Below are positions 44,826 through 56,382 of a stretch of DNA of 64,000 nucleotides, piece by piece. Origin of the DNA: Cavia porcellus (Eukaryota; Chordata; Mammalia; Rodentia; Caviidae). A program made the position numbers and the translations under genes. The notes beneath the pieces are model-generated. The model made no database searches. It worked only from the letters and a program-made list of their open reading frames with translations, and was not told where the DNA came from. The stretch lies in NCBI RefSeq assembly GCF_034190915.1, contig NW_026947486.1, positions 78,844,044 through 78,908,043 on the forward strand. The letters run 5' to 3'. Each line of letters begins with the position of its first letter. Position 1 is the stretch's first letter.

Positions 44826-45445
44826 AATGTGTATAAATGGGATAATTGGAAGAAAATAGCAAGTGGTACCATATACAAAGAATGATCAAAAATACAGTGA
44901 ATATTTAAATTTTTAAAATGCATTACATTGAAAGATGCATTGCCATTAATCTCCCTCAAAACATTTCCACTGTCTTCAAACACGTTTATCCCATCATTGT
45001 TACCACATTCTGAAGCAGTTTTGGAAGTCCTCTTCCATAAGTAACTTTGCAAAGTGTGACAAAAAATATGATGAATGCTATTGCTGGCTACCATCCAACA
45101 GAAAGACGAGTTCACACAAACGTTATGGTATATTTTCACCCACCTTGTCAGCTGGATCTGTTACCATACGCCTACTGATACTTTCTCAAAGTCAAGATGA
45201 GCACAAATGTTTTGAAATCAGCTGAGGACATTAAGCCAGCCACAACAGTGCAACTAAAGATTTTCATGAAATAGGACTTCCAAAACTGCTTTAGAAAGCA
45301 TCAAGAGCAATGGAGTAAGTGTGTTCAGAGCTAGGGTGAGTATTTCAAGGGAGGTTAATGGCAGTGTGCCTTGTACTGTGATACATTTTTAAAAATTTAC
45401 ACACATACTGTATTTTTATCACACCTTGTGTGCTGTGTGAATTGA
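44826..45445. mobile_element. Palindromic mariner-derived element, copy B
   Basis: The left arm (about 44873-45031) is the inverted, diverged complement of the right arm (about 45273-45434); a 241-bp centre lies between. The arms share 'ggacttccaaaactgctt' near-exactly at their inner edges (45013-45030 complement, and 45274). The plus-strand frame from about 45205 into the right arm encodes text like the mariner transposase C-terminus (DFQNCFRK, then a GEYFKGG-like end), and the left arm encodes the same in mirror image on the minus strand. The centre is homologous to that of copy A (6342-6578). The 151-codon minus-strand frame at 44684-45139 is a by-product of the left arm. Confidence 0.62.
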
Positions 45446-45760
45446 GTATGCCCTTATTTAAAAGTAGGTAGTAAACATTACACAGGCCAAACAAAACATA
45501 TGGCGGGAAGGCTTTAGCTTTTCTAATGCTCATCTGAAAAGAGGGAGAAGAAATTGGGAAATTTCAGGAAGAAACAATACAAAATCCAAAGATATAAAGT
45601 CCAGAGAAACAAATTATACTCAAATAAGAGTAACTAAACCCTTTTCAATGGCACACATTTTCAATGGAAAATGGGAGAGTGGTGTTGAAGGCGGGGAAAA
45701 AGAAGAAAAGAAAATGAGGAGACTAAAGCAAATAACATTCATTTAAATGCTAAAACAACC
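45446..45760. other. Unassigned sequence
   Basis: Purine-rich in part (45660-45730); no family or gene recognised. Confidence 0.3.
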
Positions 45761-45897
45761 ATCTATATTGCCTCATTTAATCTTTGCAAGCTGCCCCTTT
45801 AAGGTAGGTATTATCATCTCTATTTAAAAAAATACAACTCAGATACAAACAAGTAGCTGTGCAAGTAGGAATAGAGGAGGTAGGAAACAAACCAAAT
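45761..45897 (-). mobile_element. MIR SINE, antisense
   Basis: 'tgcctcatttaatctttgcaagctgcccctttaaggtaggtattatcatctct' is the MIR complement, followed by 'agctgtgcaagtaggaatagagg'. Confidence 0.8.
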
Positions 45898-46224
45898 CTT
45901 ACCTGTTTCTAAAACTTCTTTCCACTGTATCACACTGAGTGCTATGAGCTAAGGTGTATATAAAATCTAGGCCCCGATAGTAAAAGTTCTTGAGTGACAA
46001 ACCAATAAGTTCAATAAAAATATAGTTGTATGAAACCAGATAAAATATTAAAATTCTATACAATAGCCAGATTATATGTTGTGAATATGAAGCATATAAA
46101 AGTTTCATATGGAAGACAATTTTTACAGTGCTTATCTCTGCCCTTTCCTACTCTTATCTCATGCCATTTCCCATGTTTTTAATAAGTCAGGCAATGCTGA
46201 GTGAATCAGCTAACTCTACAATTA
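45898..46224. other. Unassigned sequence
   Basis: No recognisable repeat or gene. Confidence 0.3.
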
Positions 46225-46345
46225 CCCAGAAAATTATTTAACACTTCAGGTCCACAACTTCCTCATCCAAAAAACGAGGATAATAATAGTTTCCCTCATA
46301 ACATATTGTTGAAATGAATCCACAAAATAAGTGCTCAACAAGTGT
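46225..46345 (+). mobile_element. MIR SINE, sense
   Basis: 'caacttcctcatccaaaaaacgaggataataatagtttccctcataacatattgttgaaatgaat' matches the MIR 3' half. Confidence 0.78.
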
Positions 46346-46454
46346 TATTTTTTAATTTTATTTGATCAAAAATCCAACCTAGCTATAACTCAAGAGAATA
46401 AGAGGAGGCCTAGTGATAGCACCAATGAAAAAAAGAGAGACCACACCCAGCCAC

Positions 46455-46990
46455 CTCCAAGCAACAGGTAGGGCCCAGAATTCAGTTCCAGGCCCTGACC
46501 ATGCATGGGTTGAATTTCAGCGAACCGGGAAAATTTGGAACTTTGTTCCCAGGCAGTAAGACCAAGCTCTGCATCTGAAATCACGCTAAGACCCACAGAA
46601 GATACCTGCAGGCCTAACCGGCCATTCCCAATGAACTCCAAGCAACAAGCAGGGCCTGGAATCAGTCCCAGGCCCTGAAAGCTTAGGGGTGTAATTTCAG
46701 TGCCTGGGGAAGCCTTACAACTTTGCTCCCAGGCAGTAAGACCACGCCCTGTGTCTGAAATCACCAAAGGACACCTGGAGTATTGGAGGGCCCAATAGTC
46801 CCACTCCCAGCGAGCTCCAAGTGGCAAGCAGTTGCCAGTGTCTGCTCTAGGAGTCAAAAGTGGGCCAGGTAGTTCCCAGTGCACCAAGGAAGCTTTGAAA
46901 CATCCCTCAAAGCCTGGAAATAGGCATCACTCCAACCAGCACTGAGGAGCACCACACTGCCCTGGGACCTTGGCCTGCACCCAGTGGACA
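46455..46990 (+). repeat. Tandem ~180-bp L1 promoter monomers
   Basis: The phrase 'ctccaagcaac/ctccaagtggc' recurs at 46455, 46636 and 46815, with 'gcagtaagaccaagctctg.atctgaaatcac' following each of the first two. The period is 181 then 179 bp. The 165-codon minus-strand frame (46390-46887) runs through these units and is an artefact of their shared composition. Confidence 0.85.
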
Positions 46991-47734
46991 CGCAGACCCA
47001 AGACATCTGCTGGCCCCTCAGGGTCACTTCCTACCTCCTAGACCTAAAACTGTTGTTGATCTTCAGCTCCCACCCTTTCTCCCAGAACCTTGGAACACAG
47101 GAAATTAACTGTGCTAGCTGAAGGGAGATTCAGTAACTGCCTCACCCAAAGAGAAGATCTCAGCAGGCTCCAGTCAGTATGGTGAGAATACCCCTAACAT
47201 AGAGGTATACAGTGGATAAATATGGCCAGTAGTAAAGCTCCCTCCAACTAATTATAAGACCTTGGTGAGTCTGAGAAGAGTGTGGGTGACTCCTTCTTAC
47301 ACACGGAAAACATCAGGCAGGGTGAAGGGTGTGCCAATAAGGACTCCCCTAACTTGTAGCAAGCCATAAGGGCTTATGAGACACTCAGGCACACAATAGG
47401 GACACAGTAAGGCCTCACCCAACACAAACACAATAGACAGGGGGATTTGGTGACCTGAAATAACCTGAAGATAAAATGATAGCAGGAAGTAAAATTTGAA
47501 CTACATCGATACTACTAGGCTTGTCAGCCCAGGAAGAATATAAGACTCACCCAACAGCCCCTGCAGTGGGAAGCCAGGTGACTGGCCCATCTCTTCATTG
47601 AAGGACCTAGCAATTGGACAAACATCAACCTTACATTAGGATCCCAAGATATACACTACCAACAGTTGACACTAGTGGGACTGAAGGAACAAATATTAAC
47701 TCAAAGGGGGAATATGGCAAAATGAAAAAGCAAA

Positions 47735-48780
47735 ATGCAATCTCAAATGTCTAGTCCACCAGGAGCAAGTACAGGAGACATTGAAATAGAAGACTTCAAA
47801 AGTAACAAAAATAAAATCTCTGAAAAAAATAGTGAGTGAAATTTCAAAAAAGAAAAAGAAAAAAAATACTCCACAAGGTTATAGAGGAAATAAAATTAGA
47901 AGTACTCTCTCATGGAAAGATAGAAATAACAACCTTAGTAAAGAAGTTGCTGAGCACAGTCAAAGAAGAAATAGAGCAAAGAGAACAGGAGCATGGGAAA
48001 CAGATTGAAAACGTGAATGAACAATATAGAAAATAAGCAGAATTCAAGAAACAAACTCAAAGACACATCCAAGAGACAAAAATTCTATTCAGAACTGTCA
48101 GAACCATTTAAATGAAGCTGAGGATAGGATTTTGGACCTTAAGGACAGGATAGCAATTAGTGATCATGAAAGGATAGAAATTTTAAAAATAACAAAGCAG
48201 CATGAAATGAAACTCCAACAGCTTCAAGATGATGCCAAGAGCAACAATGTCAAATTAATAGGCATCAGTGAAGATGCATGAGTCAATGAAAATGACATAA
48301 CTAAAATATTCACAGAAGTCATAGCAGAAAATTTCTCAAACATGGGAAAAAATCTGATATGCAAAGTGAGGCATATGGAATGCCAAACAGTCATAACCAA
48401 CACATATCTACACCCAGACATATAATAATTAATATCTCACACATATAGCATAAAAACAGAATACTGAAAGCTGTTAGAGAAAAGACACAGCTCATCTATC
48501 AAAGAAAGCCCATTGGAATCATAGCAGACTTTTCAACACAAACCTTCAAGTCAAGAGGAGCTTGGAGTGAGGTATTTCAAGCCCTGAAAGAAAACAGCTT
48601 TCAACCCAGAGTGATGTACTTAGAAAAACTTTTTTTCAAATTTAATGGAGAAACAAGATACTGCCATAACAAAGAACAACTAAAGAAATTCATGTCCACC
48701 AAACCAACCCTAGAAAGAGTATTGAAAGACATACTAGATAGAGATAAAAACGACCACAATCCCCAGAACAACAGAAAGAA
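47735..48780 (+). pseudogene. L1 ORF1 relic
   Basis: Lysine- and glutamate-rich coiled-coil text (open part at 47836-48036), then, in shifted frames, the RRM-like region and the C-terminal region (open part 48611-48910, with FNGETRYCHNKEQLKKF and LERVLKDIL). At least two frameshifts or stops separate the parts, so it is dead. Confidence 0.82.
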
Positions 48781-48799
48781 ACCACCAGGTAGGAGAATT

Positions 48800-49630
48800 A
48801 GTTACACAATGGGGGAAAGCAGAAAGCAAATAACTGAAACATTATATGACAAATCCGGGCCAGTACATATCAGTGATATCCATAAATGTAAATGGCCTCA
48901 ATTCACCTAACAAAAGAAATAGATTGACAGAAAGGATCAAGAAACAGGATCTCACAATGTGCTGTATACAAGAAACACATCTGACCCAAAAGGAAACTCA
49001 TGGATTAAAAGTCAAAGAATGGTAAACAGTATTTCATATAATAAGAACCCAGAAAAAATCAGGGGTAAATATTCTATTTGCAGACAATGTGAGCGTCAAA
49101 CCTAAAATGATTAAAAAAGATAACAAAGGTCACTACATACTCATTAGTGGAAAAATTCAAGAGGAAGAACTAACAATTATAAATATATATGCAGCAAGTA
49201 TAGCAGCACCAACTATATAAGACAAATACTATTGGGCAAGAAAAATCAAATACACAAGAACAAAATTATAACATGGGACTTAACAGCCCATTGTCTCAAA
49301 GAGATAGATCAACTAGACAAACTGTCAGCAAAGAAATAATAGAACTGAATCGTACCTGTGAGCAATTGGACTTAGTAGATGTTTACAGTGTTCCATGCAA
49401 CCACATCAAAATACACATTCATCTGAGCTGCTTATGGGACATTCTCCAAAATAGACCACATATTATCCCATAAAACATTCTTAAGTAAATGCAAGGTACT
49501 GAAATTATCCCATGTATAGTATCTGACCCTAGTGTACTGAAATTGGAAATTAATGGCAAAAGAATTGGCAAAACCTGCATAAGTACATGGAGCTTAAATA
49601 ACGTCCTTGTGAACAACCAATGAATAGCAT
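48800..49630 (+). pseudogene. L1 ORF2 endonuclease relic, truncated
   Basis: The apurinic-type endonuclease start is readable in pieces: a SVNVNGLNSP-like start, a CCIQETHL-like motif, and later 'gaattggcaaaacctgcataagtacatgg'. It contains several stops. The reverse transcriptase region is absent. Confidence 0.82.
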
Positions 49631-50025
49631 ACTCTTTATCCTTTCTTCTTCTATTATTCTGTCTAAAAATAGATGTAATAACATCTATGTAAAAAATAGA
49701 TGTAATAGAAGCTTTAACAATCAACTTGTGCTCTGGGAATGAAGCCTCAAAGATCACTTCAAAGTGTGCTAAACTTAACAACTGGTTCATATCTAGTGTG
49801 AACCTTTTCTTTCACAGAAATCTAAACATACTGAGACTACTCTATTCAGCAAGTAAACAATTTTATCAGATCACTTTCCAGCGAAATAAAGTGTATGACA
49901 AGATATTAAACAGTACGGAACACTGTCGGATCTGTTAGTTCCCATGATCTATTATGATCGCTTACATACCCACTTTCTCTGCAGGAATTCAAGCTTCATA
50001 TTATAGATAAAAACACATAGTAAAA
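49631..50025. other. Unassigned sequence
   Basis: No repeat recognised. The minus-strand 123-codon frame (49419-49790) overlaps the L1 end and is not supported. Confidence 0.3.
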
Positions 50026-50215
50026 TATGTCAGTTACTCTTTTAGTTTTGTAACAACTCTATGAATGATCAGTTGACTATTATTATTTCCATTATACTGA
50101 AGTAAAAATTAGAGCACAGAGAGTTTAAGTACCTTGTCTTCTAATAACTGGTAGGTAACAGTGCCAAGATTCAAACCCAAGCAGTCTAATGGCAAAGTTA
50201 ATGTTCTCCCCAGCT
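50026..50215 (-). mobile_element. MIR SINE, antisense
   Basis: 'gtaacaactctatgaatgatc', 'ccattatactgaagtaaaaattagagcacagagagtttaagtaccttgtc', 'gccaagattcaaacccaagcagtctaatggc' follow the MIR complement nearly end to end. Confidence 0.85.
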
Positions 50216-50683
50216 GTTCCTATATGCACCTGCTTTGAGACAACTGAGATCTTAAATTGTTCACCACCTCTGTCTTCAGGGCCAGGTACAACTTCTGAAA
50301 AATACTAAAAGTTTAATAAATAGATATTAATTAAATGAAAGAAAGAATAAAGGAAAAATAAAGGTCAAGAAACTTTGGAAAATGCTAAATTTTATATCAT
50401 GAACTTCACAATGTGGGTCCCAGGCCATTTTTTCCAGAAATATTAAATTCTATAGGTGCTACAATGCTACAGTTGTAGTTCTTATGGACAGTGCACTGAA
50501 AGCTTTCTCCACTGAGGTTGTGTTAGTTTTAGCCAAGAATGGTGGCTAAAACAAAATTAAGGTCCCCTTATAAAAGAAATTCCAAGAGTTCTTAAGAATT
50601 TTTTTCTATCTAGATCCCAGCAGTGAAAGTTGATCCAATTTCTGAGGCAATTTTCAGGAGCCAAGGATAGACTCTGGCTCATC
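50216..50683. other. Unassigned sequence
   Basis: No recognisable repeat or gene. Confidence 0.3.
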
Positions 50684-50817
50684 AGATCATCAGTTAAGCC
50701 AGAAACATAAAAACTTCCCATCCTTTACATCTGTCTTATTCTGTACCAAACACAAAGATTTCATCCACAGTGAATGTAATGACAATTGCCAACAGAAAAA
50801 TAATGTAAATTCAATCC
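50684..50817. repeat. 134-bp direct repeat, copy 1
   Basis: Aligns to 51215-51350 with about 20 mismatches in 121 compared bases. Shared landmarks: 'ccagaaacataaaaac', 'aaagatttcatc' and 'agaaaaataat'. Confidence 0.9.
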
Positions 50818-50849
50818 CATAAATTGAGAAAGCAGGGCACACAGAGGAC

Positions 50850-51214
50850 TGCTATTACGGCTTGTGTATAAATGTCTCCCCGCAAAGCCTCATGTAGTCA
50901 TGGAGACTACTGAGTCTAGCATTTGTGATTGGTTTGTTGTCCACCGCTGGCCATGTGAGCACTGTACACACCAAGAGATGGGTAGCCAGCATACAGTATA
51001 AGAGAGGGTATGAGATGTGTCTTTCCCTTTTTTCCCTTTTCACTTTTGTCACTTGCCACCATGAACAGCTGCCCCTTAGCCACACCACCTTTCTTTGGAG
51101 CCAGCTAAGTATGGACTGAGACCTCCAAAAACTGTAAGCTAAATAAACCTTTCCTTCCTTCATTCTGGGTGTCAAGTATTTTGTCTCAGCAATGAGTAAA
51201 AAGCAACCCAGACA
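50850..51214 (+). mobile_element. MaLR-like LTR, 365 bp
   Basis: Starts TGCTATTACGGC with MaLR-like 'aatgtctccccgcaaagcctcatg', has a 3' region 'gtaagctaaataaacctttccttccttcattctgggtgtc' with AATAAA, and ends near 'acccagaca'. Class III MaLR by sequence feel. The direct repeat copy 2 begins at its very edge. Confidence 0.75.
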
Positions 51215-51350
51215 AGATCACAAATTAAACCAGAAACATAAAAACCTCCCACCCCATACATCTCTCTTGTTCTGAACCAAATAAAAAGATTTCATCGACA
51301 ATGAATGAAGTGACAACTGTCAATAGAAAAATAATACCAACTTCAGATCC
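51215..51350. repeat. 134-bp direct repeat, copy 2
   Basis: Partner of 50684-50817, starting exactly where the LTR ends. Confidence 0.9.
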
Positions 51351-53724
51351 TTTGAGACACAGATGCCATTGTCTTAGCTCACAGCCTAAGCTTTGAAAAG
51401 CCAAGGATATGCCATTCCTAGTTTTAAAATAAAGGAAGCAATGTCCCTACAAGAAGCTACTTGTTAAATGGAGAAAATCAACCTAGTTTCATACTCAGGC
51501 TTCTGATTGTATTAAAATGTACAAATACTAGCTGCTGTTTTTCAAAAACACATTCACAGAGTTTATAAAAATCCAACTATGCATTTATACATGCTATGTA
51601 CTCAGAGTCCTTATAGTGGTTTGAGTAACCTCAGTCCTGAGGTTTAAACAGTTCTCTCCACAATATTAATGGTGTCTTTCTTAATGAAGCTTTTCCCCTG
51701 GATTTGCAAATAATAAAACGCATTCTCCCACAATCCCATAAATTGTGAATTTTTGTTTACTCTCAGTCTAGGAGGAATTTGTAAGACTCTTGAAAGTTAT
51801 AGCTTTTTGAAATTTGACATGTGAAGTATGAAGATTAAAGATACTGATTACACTAGCCACATGTCTTTTATGACTAAATGAATCATGAATCAATATGGCA
51901 CCTTATTTCTGTTATCTTCACACAAACACGTCACTTTCACAATAGACAATGCTCATGACAAAGTGACTGTAATACAAGGCACAAACAGGACTTGGAAGTA
52001 ACTTATCAGGGTTAAACCTGGTGTAACCTTACCTGAATTGACAGCTGTAGGATCTCAAAAGAAGCAAAAGTTCAATAGGTGAAACAAAGAATCTTTTGTC
52101 ACATAGAACAAGGGCTTTAGTAAACGCTTTCAGGTTGACTAAACTTGAGCACGCTTATTTTACTAAGAAGAATGCTATCTACATTCTGCAATACTCTACA
52201 CTTCAAATATTCCAATCTATTTTTTCCTTAAGTCCAATGAAATTTCTCAGGTCATGTGTCCTGACTTGTAATTGGAAAATACAGTCATCACACTGACAGT
52301 TTCAACCATGATAGAAAGCTGTTATACAAACTCTGAGAGAAAATGAAAGCAAATTAAAACATGCAACAAGTTTTCACTCAGAAAGTGATAAAATGCTGAA
52401 GGAATTGAGGTTATACACATGGTTGTAACTATACAAACCATGCTCAACTAAGTGAAGCCTTTAGATGCAGATTCTCTGTGTAAATCAAAAAGTACAGAAC
52501 AAAAAAAGACATTTACCTTACTCCAAAGGAAGTGATAGTCATAACTAGTTCTAGTTATGGACCTTATAACCATTAAGTATTTCTCCTTTGTCAAGCCCTA
52601 ATTTTTCTTCAGTATGTCTGTGGCACAAGTTTTTTTCATGGAGTTAAAAGGAAAGACAAATCATTTAGAAATGTGTGATGTTGGTACAAAACAGAGTTAG
52701 CTGTTTCTTGATATAAAATATCTGTATAACAAAGAAGAATTCTTTTTCAACAAAAGGTGAACTACTATTTCGTGTCAGTGAATTTTTTACAAACCTTAAA
52801 ACAACAGGTAAAATGGGATGTATACAGAAGAGTGGCTGAGAACTGAAAGCCAAAACCAAACAAACTTTCTGAATAATACAAGAATGAGAGGAATAAAAAG
52901 GAAATATATAGTAGAAAAAGTCAAGAAAAAAAGTAAGAGTCACAAAGAGAAAGGAAATTGTGTAAATTTAAATAATAAATATAACCAACATTTTAAGATT
53001 ACAACCTGTAGTTCAGAATTCGATTTTATATTGAAATCTAAATCATCAAATAGAGATAAAAATCTTAAAGAGAAGGTTTTAATAAAAGTGTGTGAGCAAT
53101 AATCCAATTCCTTTCATAACCATCCTTATATCTTCCTCCACTTCTATATTTGTCCATAGTTCATCCAGGAAGAAATCTCTATCCTACCTCTGGGACCCAA
53201 CTGAGAGTCGCATTCCTGACATGAATGTCAGTACATTGTTCTCAAATGTGAATTTAAGATATACCTCAGGCTTTCCAGAGAAATTCCTGAGAAGGCTGAA
53301 AGTTGTGATGTTGGGAAGGTCTGTCATGCTTTGAAACCCTCACCTGTCTCTTCAGTTGAAGTTGTTTATTGATTGAAATATACACCCATTTCTGGTTCTG
53401 TAGAAGTACTGAAGGTGTTCCTAAAGATAATCATTTTGAACAAATTACTGAAGTCCCAAACAACCTTCAGTTACATGTTCCAGCTCAGTAACAAAATCTT
53501 CACCTCACTAGAACATGATAATATTCAAGGATATTGCTTCCTGATTTAGGGAGGACACTCCAGCCCACAGAACAAACAGTGGCCATGGTGACTTCAAAGT
53601 TCCAGAGTCCTCCATCTATGAGATCATGAGAGTTCCTTTGGTATATTAATCATCAATTGTACATGGTATGAACACCTATAACCCTTTGTGATCCAGGATG
53701 CCCTCCCCAACATTTTGCAGTGGA
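51351..53724. other. Unassigned sequence, 2.4 kb
   Basis: No interspersed repeat recognised. Frames of 80-94 codons (52665-52943 minus, 52818-53102 plus, 53092-53334 plus) are AT-driven and unrecognised. Confidence 0.35.
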
Positions 53725-53930
53725 ACAGTGAAAGTCAGATGAGTCCAGGATCAAAACCCAGTTGTTACTTCTTCCTCATGTCATCTGATCATGTTGCTCA
53801 GCTTCTCTAGAACTCCATTTTTGTTATGTACAAAATGAGAAAAATCATGATAGTAATAACTATATGCCCAAAAAATGAATAAAATATAAGCAAAGCATAT
53901 GATATTATACCTAGCACATGGTTAGAACCA
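53725..53930 (+). mobile_element. MIR SINE, sense
   Basis: 'ccaggatcaaaacccagttgttacttc', 'gttgctcagcttctctagaactccatttttgttatgtacaaaatgagaaaaatcatgatagtaa' follow the MIR core and 3' part, ending 'acctagcacatgg'. Confidence 0.75.
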
Positions 53931-54368
53931 GTGACCACTCTAGAAATTACACAAAAGGGGGTTGATAGGTAACCTTTTGGTTGGAAGGAGCTGTTAAGGT
54001 GGGTTATAATTTCCATTACACAAAAGTAAAACTTAGATCACAAGTTTAATTAAATTGACTACTACCAAACAATTGATTTGGAGCAAAAATGCATAGATTT
54101 AGGAATTTGCATAGACTCAGCTATTTTGCATAGAATTATTTAGTATAGTTCTTGTTATTATGGAGAGTAAAGCCCTGCAGTATCCCAGTCAGCTCCTTGT
54201 CATGGCCACTGATAGAGACTCAATCAGTGTAGCTCTCTTCAAAACTCATACCATTGTAAAAATCAGAGATTGGGTCTTTTCTAAGGCCAGAGTCCTTTTA
54301 GGAACTAACATTAGCACAATTTTCTTTAACCCTGATTATTCCACCCTGTTTACAAACAAAATCCAGAA
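53931..54368. other. Unassigned sequence
   Basis: No recognisable repeat before the B1; the 111-codon frame at 54160-54495 ends inside the B1 and is not supported. Confidence 0.3.
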
Positions 54369-54527
54369 GCCAGGTGTGGTGGCACACATCTCTAATCCCA
54401 GGACTCAGGAGGCTGAGGCAGGGAGATTGCAGCAGAAAGATTGTCATGCATTCAAAGCCATCCTCGGCTACACAGTGAGTTCAAGGACAGCCTAGACTAT
54501 ATAGTGAGACTCTAACTCCAAAAAAAA
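54369..54527 (+). mobile_element. B1-type SINE, sense
   Basis: 7SL-derived body: 'gccaggtgtggtggcacacatctctaatcccagg', 'ggctgaggcagggagattg', 'ctacacagtgagttcaaggacagcctagactatatagtgagac', then an A-rich tail. Confidence 0.93.
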
Positions 54528-55380
54528 GTCCACAAAGATTTTCTTACATGGTTTTATCCAACTAGGATTAAACCATTGAGGTACATTCAGGAATAAACCA
54601 GTGTATTATAGTAAAGTGACAAAGTGCAAGTTACATGATTATACATGCAATGTAAAAATTCAAGCTATTTTTATTTTCGTAAATGAGAAGCATGATTAGC
54701 AGATATCTTTAGCCTTCTGCATAAAATATAGAGGACTTAAATTGCCATGAACCCATAGTTATTCAAAATATTAACAACTGTAAATTCAAAACCTTTGGTT
54801 TGCCTCATTCTGTATCTAGTAGGTGCCACAGTACCAGACACTCAACTCTGAGTTTCAGCAAGATTTTACCTCCTTGGATGTTCTCAACTAATAGAACACA
54901 GAAGACAATTCTTAGTTATCAGAGAATGACTCTATTTTGCTTCAACCTCTGAGCGAAGTTCTGCTAATCCTATATACTGCCTCATCCAGTACACATTACT
55001 AAGTAGTATAATATACTGAATATGGGGGGTGAAGTCACATAAGCACAGGTTTAAGTCTGATCTACCACATACCAACTAGAAGAGAAAAGACTAGCTGTGG
55101 TAATGAAACTAAAAAAAAATGTAGCACACATGGTTATTGATTTTCTCATGTAAAATGAAAATAGTAACTGCTTCAGATGGTTGTTTGCTTTTGGCACAAT
55201 ATAGACACTGATTTTTTTCCTGATTTGAAACACTCAGGAAGTAGTAACAGACAATGTTTATGTAACAAACAACATTTATTTAAATATATATTTAAGTGCC
55301 CACTATTCTGTTCTGTTTGCAAAAATAACAGTTATATACAGATGAAGGAAAATTATTTAAATTCTATAAAAATAAAATAA
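54528..55380. other. Unassigned sequence
   Basis: No recognisable repeat or gene. Confidence 0.3.
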
Positions 55381-55528
55381 CTAGCAGCTGAGATTTATTG
55401 AATGCTCAGTGCTCTGCACTGTTCTAATAACACGTAATGACTTTTAAAAGTCTCACAATTATATAAGGTAGGTATTGATATTCCCATTTTACAGATGAAT
55501 AAGTTAAAAGTTAGAAAATTAAGTAAGA
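55381..55528 (-). mobile_element. MIR SINE, antisense
   Basis: 'gagatttattgaatgctcagtgctctgcactgttctaataacacg' and 'ataaggtaggtattgatattcccattttacagatgaat' are the MIR complement. Confidence 0.87.
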
Positions 55529-55534
55529 GGAAGC

Positions 55535-56010
55535 TGACTGTAGTGCTTGATTGTGTCAACTTGAGATAGTTAGAAGCTAACTAAATGGGTTTAGCAATTC
55601 TACACCCAAAGATGTAGAAGAAGACCCACCCTAGGATGGGTTATCACCTCGAGGTATAAAAGGGGAGGAGGAAGAACGAATCCATTCCATTTTTGGGAGA
55701 AGCTGCAGTCTTCGCCTTTGGTTTGGACCTCTCCTCCTGGCTTTTAGTATATACTCTTCAGCTTTCCAGGGTAGAATCTTCAGCATTTCATCACAGAGCC
55801 TTCGGCCTTCTGTCGCAGACCCATCAGCCTGCTGGTGTGGACTTGCACAAGACACTAGGGTGAACTCCAGACCTTGGATTGAATCCTTCACCCTCTGCAT
55901 GCTTCCTCACTGGACTCTGTGACTGACTATCGTAAGCCAATCTTGTTGTTTCTGTATATCCCGGGTTATATCTGTTCTCTCTAATAAAACCCTGACCAAT
56001 ACACTGACTC
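55535..56010 (+). mobile_element. ERV-type LTR, family unassigned
   Basis: GC-richer block with 'cttgattgtgtcaacttgagatag' near its start, a TATA box (TATAAAAG, about 55656-55663), CT-rich transcribed text, and AATAAAACCCTGACCAATACA near its end. The order promoter then poly(A) signal is that of an LTR on the plus strand. The minus-strand frames here (55631-55900, 55824-56036) are unsupported. Confidence 0.6.
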
Positions 56011-56199
56011 ACACTCATACAGCTAAAAAGTGTCATACCTGGGCTTGCAATCAGTCATAGACCCATGAGAACATCTGGCTACTTGCTTTGTGCCAGGCTT
56101 CTCCCCTGTGCTAAGTTACACAGCAGTCCTGTCTTCTTTCATTCAGAGCTTGCCTGTTGTAGCACAGTCTGACAGAGAACTATAACACAATCCAAGCTC

Positions 56200-56264
56200 T
56201 AAAAACAGATACAATTTATTGGACTCTTATTGTGTGCCAGAGTCTATGCTAAAGTATTAGGTGT
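56200..56264 (-). mobile_element. MIR SINE, antisense, part 1
   Basis: 'acagatacaatttattggactcttattgtgtgccagagtctatgctaaag' is the complement of the MIR 3' tail; split by an ID insertion. Confidence 0.75.
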
Positions 56265-56382
56265 ATGGCCAGAGATTTAGCTAAGCGACATAAGTGCCTG
56301 CTAGGCAAACGCAAGGTCGTGAGTTTGATTCCCTGCACCAATAAATAGATAAATAAATAAATAAATAAATAAATAAACAAAC
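56265..56382 (+). mobile_element. ID-type SINE with (AAAT)n tail, inside a MIR
   Basis: ID head with several substitutions ('gatttagctaagcgacataagtgcctgc') and an (AAAT)n tail. Flanks aaagtattaggtgt (56251-56264) and aaagtgttgggtgt (56383-56396) are a target duplication with two mismatches. Confidence 0.88.

Larger units (their letters stand above)
46385..49630 (+). mobile_element. L1 5' portion: 5' UTR with monomers, ORF1, start of ORF2
   Basis: A GC-richer 5' UTR (46385 to about 47730) begins with tandem 180-bp units, followed by a broken ORF1 (about 47735-48780) and the ORF2 endonuclease start (from about 48800; 'atgtaaatggcctcaattcacctaac', 'gctgtatacaagaaacacatctgac'). It stops abruptly in early ORF2 near 49630 with no 3' UTR or A tail. 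A copy lacking the 3' end is unusual for L1 and points to a later deletion or rearrangement. Confidence 0.88.

Noticed and set aside
44684..45139. 151-codon minus-strand frame as a gene
   Set aside because: It is explained by the left arm and centre of the palindromic mariner-derived element.
46390..46887. 165-codon minus-strand frame
   Set aside because: It runs antisense through the tandem L1 promoter monomers, whose repetition keeps the frame open.
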